Assembly: GCA_013396915.1 (NCBI GenBank)
Contig: VWZL01002213.1
Coordinates: 267,348-331,347 of the forward strand
Source of the DNA: Stercorarius parasiticus
Taxonomy: Eukaryota > Chordata > Aves > Charadriiformes > Stercorariidae
Direction of reading: 5' to 3'
DNA length: 64,000 bases
Shown one piece after another: positions 59,885 to 64,000 of this stretch (positions are counted from its first letter, which is position 1; each line of letters starts with the position of its first letter). A program made the position numbers and the translations under genes. Under the pieces are notes generated by a model, which saw nothing but the letters and a program-made list of their open reading frames with translations, had not been told where the DNA came from and did no database searches.

Positions 59885-59990
59885 ACACCTCCTCTTCTCA
59901 AGACTGAATGAGCCTCATTCTTTGTGTCTCTCCTCATATCTACTGTTCCCCAGGCCTCTGATCATGCCTGTTTATCTCTCCTAAATGCTT
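59885..59990 (-). mobile_element. CR1-like fragment, internal ORF2 part
   Basis: The plus strand reads as inverted CR1: 'cctcttctcaagactgaatg', 'ctctcctcatatctactg' and 'cctctgatcatgcc'. These are counterparts of the 'ttctccaggctgaa', 'cctctcctcatag' and 'ccctgatcatctt' blocks found upstream of the usual CR1 3' end. It lies immediately after, and opposite to, the L3-like relic. Confidence 0.65.
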
Positions 59991-61415
59991 TACAATCATT
60001 GCACTTCTTTCTTGCAACGTGATATTAAGAATTATCAGGTAGATGCTCTCAAGTCCCCGGGATGTGCCAGGATGAGAGGAAGGGATATAGGCTCTTCTGC
60101 ACAGCCAGTTCTGCCACCAAAACACTCAACTCATCCTTAGAGGAAAACCTGCCACAACCTAACAATTAATAGAGAATAGATTTTTTTGATTTTTTTGTTT
60201 TTTGGTCATGGCTCCTTGTTATTTCATATAAAGCCACTCCTCCATTTCTTGCTTACCAGCTGAGGAAGAGATGTTTGAGTACTGCAGCTCTTTTGGAGGT
60301 GTCCCATTCTCAGAAATTTCATATTTTAAAATAATGTCAGCATTCCTCTCTGCCCCAGTTGCCTGCTTTTTCAGCCTGAAGTGAAAGGAGTCCCAGCAAT
60401 AACAAAGCTAAAAACATAAAGACGGCATGAATTACTATATTCTTCTCATGGTACAATGATGGAGAAAGGTCCTCATGTTAGGCGAGGGGAATGCATGTCA
60501 CTGTTTCAATACTTAAGAATCAGAAGTGATTCACTGCGCAGAGCAAAATAGCAGCTGTGTTCAGATCAGAGCCATTCACTGGAGAGAAAGAATAGTTTTC
60601 ACTCATAAAAACGAGTATGTGTCTTTATTCTGTCATGGGATAATGATGCACCTTGGGCCTTATCCAAAGCTCCCTGAAATCCGGAGAAAGACTCATGGTG
60701 GCCTCTGTGCACCCTAAACCAAAGAGGAGAATCTTTCGGAGTGGCAAGAGCTTCCCCTTGCTCTTCTTTTCTCTCCACGCTGGAGTCCCACATCACTGCT
60801 TGCATGCCTTATAAATAAAGACCACCACCAAGTAAAATCTACAAGGCTGGCAAAAAGTTATTTAACGGCACATCAGCAGTTTAGGCTCTGAATCTCAGTG
60901 CTCGCAGGCACGTGCGGTTTACATGTCCAAGACGCAGCTCTCTGCCATGCCCTGCTGCTGGACGGGCTGTCCCCGAAGCAGGTGACAAGTCCCCTGGCAG
61001 CTCATGGAACCTCCTACCTGCAGCAGCTCCATACCCATAACTGCATGGGGAGAAATACAGACACTGTTCTGCAGCTTGCTGGTCCATCAGAAAACCAGTA
61101 CTTTCTCTCAGAGGGTCAGTTTTTGGTCACCAGCACCAAAACATTCTTGAGGGAAACAGCAGGAGTGGGAGAGAGGCAGGATTGTCTCTTTTGGTGGTAA
61201 ACTGCCCTAGATTGACTTAAAATCCATCCTAAAACTGCACTTGTATTCTGTGTTGAGGTTAAAACCAAGTCACCTGAATCGCCTTGAAAATCCTTAATCG
61301 TAACATCAGAAACCTGTGTTATTTATTGCCACAGAATTATCACTGGGAGGCTAAGGGACCGTGACAGACCTCACTTGTAACATACTGCAAGAAACTTCCC
61401 CCTCAGGTTTTCTTT

Positions 61416-61459
61416 AAAAAAAAAAAAAAGAAAAAAAAGAAAAAAAGAAAAAAAGAAAG
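61416..61459 (+). repeat. A-rich (AAAAG)n-like run
   Basis: About 44 bp of A with G at irregular 7-9 base spacing. Low complexity; no SINE body is visible upstream. Confidence 0.85.
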
Positions 61460-63431
61460 CAAACTGAAGCAAACTACTCTGCTTGTCTAAGGGAAGAAGA
61501 AAAAAATTGCTGCTTAGATCATTTAAAGAAAAGAGACGAGTTCATTCTTTTCTATTAGGGAGAAAAGAAACCCTGTTCCACCAAAACTCTTTGAAGATTC
61601 ATAGAGGCACTTCCAACTGCAGTCCAAGATGGCCCGGTAGAGGAAGACCTCCAGAAAGCTTTAGAGCAGTAGTGCTGTGATTGCATTGCAGCATACTCTT
61701 CGTGGGTTTTTTTTTTCCCCCTCCTTCATTTTTTTCTTTAACTATCCTCTTGCAGAAAAGTTACAGGAAAGAAAAGAAAAGAAATGAAGACATTTTAACA
61801 GCAGCCTTCCCTCCCCCAACTCTACAGAGAGCCATCTCGCCAGATAAAGAGCAGTCCTGGAAGGATTCTGCATTCTTCTTCTGCCAGAAGCATTTGAAAA
61901 AACATTTGGGCTCCTGCAGAACAGGGCGCCTTTTCTGAGTAGGTCTCTGCACTGTGAAAGACAATTGATATTCTTCTTTTGGCCTCTTTCCCACGCAGCA
62001 GTGGTTTATAAAGGCAGAGAAACAGAGGAAAGGATCAGATCTGAAGGGGGACATTAAATATTTCACTTTCCTGTTAGTTGGAAAAATCAAATATGACATC
62101 TCTCACCATCCAGGAGGTTGCTTCTGGCTCTCCCTTGTTGTCTTGGGTTTGGGGTTACATCTCATGTTGAAAGGTTTGGGGCAAGGAGGGGATGAAATTA
62201 GAGGACAACTTGATCTGGAGGCGACCTGAAACAAATTCTGAGAAGGGAGGATTCTGAGATTGGTCTTATAGCTGGGATATAATGCCAGATTTGTGCTAGT
62301 GATTTTTCAGGTGATGAGCACCTCAGTCCTCTCCCTGACTGTTGGGATCCTAAAACAGAAGGTACCCAAAGATGTCCAAAGCCTTCCTTCTTGTCGTCTT
62401 ATTGTAAACGGTGCATGTAAGCCATGCCTGGAGCAGCACCCAACACTGTCCTGGTTTCCTGCTGCATATGTCATACCCCCATGGCCTCCGCGTTCTCCTA
62501 AGTCATGAGCTCCTGGGAGGACCCAGACTCAGTAGGTCAGGACTCAGCTGAGCAGCTGAAGGAAGGGTGTGCTTGCTGCCCAGCAGCTGTCCATGCTTAG
62601 AGAGCCCATTTTGGATATTAGCATCAAGGTGTCTGCATCACTCAAACCACCGTTGCAACTGGAAATAGTTGTTATCCCCTGCTGGAAGCAAAACAATGCC
62701 TAGACTGGTAGGGGACACTGTGACACTGCGATAGAGAGGCCCAGATGAGACAAGGCACAGGTAGCTTATGCCCTGGAAGGAAGGACCTCCCATTGCATGG
62801 TGCTCACCCCGTCACCTTTCACAGTTATTGGCCTTTGATGGATGATTCATGTGACACTTGCAGAATGGAAGCCACGTTAGGGAGTTACACAGAGCTGTTC
62901 CAAAAAATGGGATTGCCTCCTCTAATTTGCAAGAAGTGTCCATTTTCTCTAAGTCTGCCCCTTTCATTCCAGCTCTGTGTGTGTTTGTGGAAGTGTCTGC
63001 AGGGGAAGGTGGGAAACAGGTACAGCATGGAGTTATTTTACGCCCTTGAGATGTTGCCAGCACGTTTCCTCTGAGGACTTTGGCAAATGTTCCTGCAGAC
63101 TCTGTACTGTGAGAACAGGCTCTGCTTCCTCTTTGCTTTATGGCAGCGATGGCCTCTTATTTGGCTGCAGCTAGGCTTTATATTACTGGAAATTGTTGGA
63201 TGGAGATGCTGGATATGTAAGAAGGGTGAAAACATGGGCTCTTGCTACCAGCCTGCGTTTCTTTTGTTGTGATAGGACTCAACACAAGGAGTTAGTAATT
63301 CGTTGGCTAATTTTACCTTAAGAATCTGCTGATCCCCTCTTGTGCGTCCTCATGAGTATGCATCAAACCTTATGTTTAGTCTGCTGCACACACATGTAAA
63401 TATAAATATATGTGTGTGCATCCATATACAA

Positions 63432-63448
63432 ACACACACACACACACA
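63432..63448 (+). repeat. (AC)n microsatellite
   Basis: About eight AC units, flanked by TA/TG-rich sequence from 63395 onward, including 'aatatatgtgtgtgcatcc'. Confidence 0.9.
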
Positions 63449-64000
63449 GAGCAATATCTACATATATTTGAGGCTTGATCCAGTATTGCATGCTGCAGAA
63501 AAATTTGTATTTCCTATGATCGTAGACATTTCAGTAGAGCTTCATTGTGCTCTGCTGTAGGCCGTGGCAGGTGGTAGAACAGTAATGGCCAGAGAAATTC
63601 ATCTGCTTGTGTGTCCATGGTGAATCACTCTGTGAAGCTGCTCCCCCATGGCCATGACCCATCTGGACCCTCTCTCATGGCGTGATAAGAAGTTTGTCAG
63701 ACATACAACCAAGTTCCTCTTATCACTATCAGTAATTATCCACACGGGCTTTGTGCTTCCCTACCTGCGTGATGGCCCTGTGCTGAGTTTTGGTGATGTG
63801 ACAGGCAAGGGGTGAACCATGCAGGTGTCGCGTGCTTCCAAGGGTGTTCATGGTTCATCCTCATGGAAAGGCTGGTCCCTGCTCACCTAGATATGTTTGA
63901 GTCCAATTCTCAGTCTGAAATCCAGAGGTAGCCACGTCTTAAGTATTCAATGTCAGTACGAGACTTTCACAATGGTTTGACAAGATCATACAGCAGCACT

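Larger units (their letters stand above)
59991..64000. other. Gene-free sequence to window end
   Basis: No gene was recognised. It holds an A-rich simple repeat at 61416-61459 and a TA/CA-rich microsatellite region at about 63395-63470. Open frames (up to 112 codons) have no recognisable domains. The window ends in unique sequence. Confidence 0.55.

Noticed and set aside
1..64000. CRISPR arrays, prophage, operons, insertion sequences, bacterial promoters
   Set aside because: The window is vertebrate DNA by its repeats; no regularly spaced short direct repeats or bacterial gene organisation were present.
1..64000. Endogenous retrovirus or LTR elements
   Set aside because: No paired LTRs with TG...CA ends, primer-binding sites or gag/pol-like frames were recognised. 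The direct-repeat pair at 46.3/47.8 kb lacks LTR features and is too diverged to be a recent LTR pair.

Overview
This window looks like non-coding nuclear DNA of a bird. The main evidence is a set of CR1 LINE 3' fragments, the dominant interspersed repeat of bird genomes. Several end in the typical ATTCTATG-type octamer tail. Recognisable repeats cover only about 3.5 kb of 64 kb, and I saw no Alu, L1 or rodent SINE. I found no bacterial gene structure: no long ORFs, operons or ribosome-binding sites. The species and locus cannot be named from the sequence alone.

No protein-coding gene, rRNA, tRNA or other functional RNA gene could be supported. The longest open frames (215, 209 and 171 codons) have no recognisable domain. 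They lie in GC-rich stretches where several frames are open at once, or they lack an ATG near the start. The window is best read as intergenic (gene-desert) or deep intronic sequence. Small non-coding exons cannot be excluded by eye.

Layout. 0-5.5 kb: AT-rich unique DNA. 5.5-6.4 kb: two CR1 fragments in opposite orientation. 8.3-8.6 kb: an older CR1 copy. 10.5-11.5 kb: two MIR/CORE-SINE-like relics. 11.5-23.7 kb: unique DNA with short microsatellites and a conserved-element-like block near 17.7 kb. 23.7-26.7 kb: a short CR1 3' end, an old L3/CR1-like ORF2 start, and a well-preserved CR1 copy. 26.7-38 kb: unique AT-rich DNA with several enhancer-like stretches. 38.1-38.6 kb: a very GC-rich minisatellite with a period of about 82 bp and one unresolved base. 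39-40.2 kb: a GC-rich, stop-poor stretch. 43.1 kb: a MIR-like SINE. 46.3-47.9 kb: two diverged copies of the same ~175-190 bp sequence flanking a young CR1. 51.4-51.6 kb: a MIR-like SINE. 58.3-60.0 kb: a cluster of old CR1/L3-like relics in alternating orientation. 60-64 kb: unique DNA with A-rich and CA microsatellites.

There are no genes here to combine into a pathway. The history that can be read is one of retrotransposon decay: old amniote-age MIR-like and L3-like relics, intermediate CR1 copies, and younger CR1 copies with an intact ORF2 C-terminal frame. Between them lie unique AT-rich segments, some with the look of conserved non-coding elements; that is an inference only cross-species alignment can settle. 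I found no convincing new biological system. The most unusual items are the diverged direct repeat at 46.3/47.8 kb and the GC-rich minisatellite at 38.2 kb.
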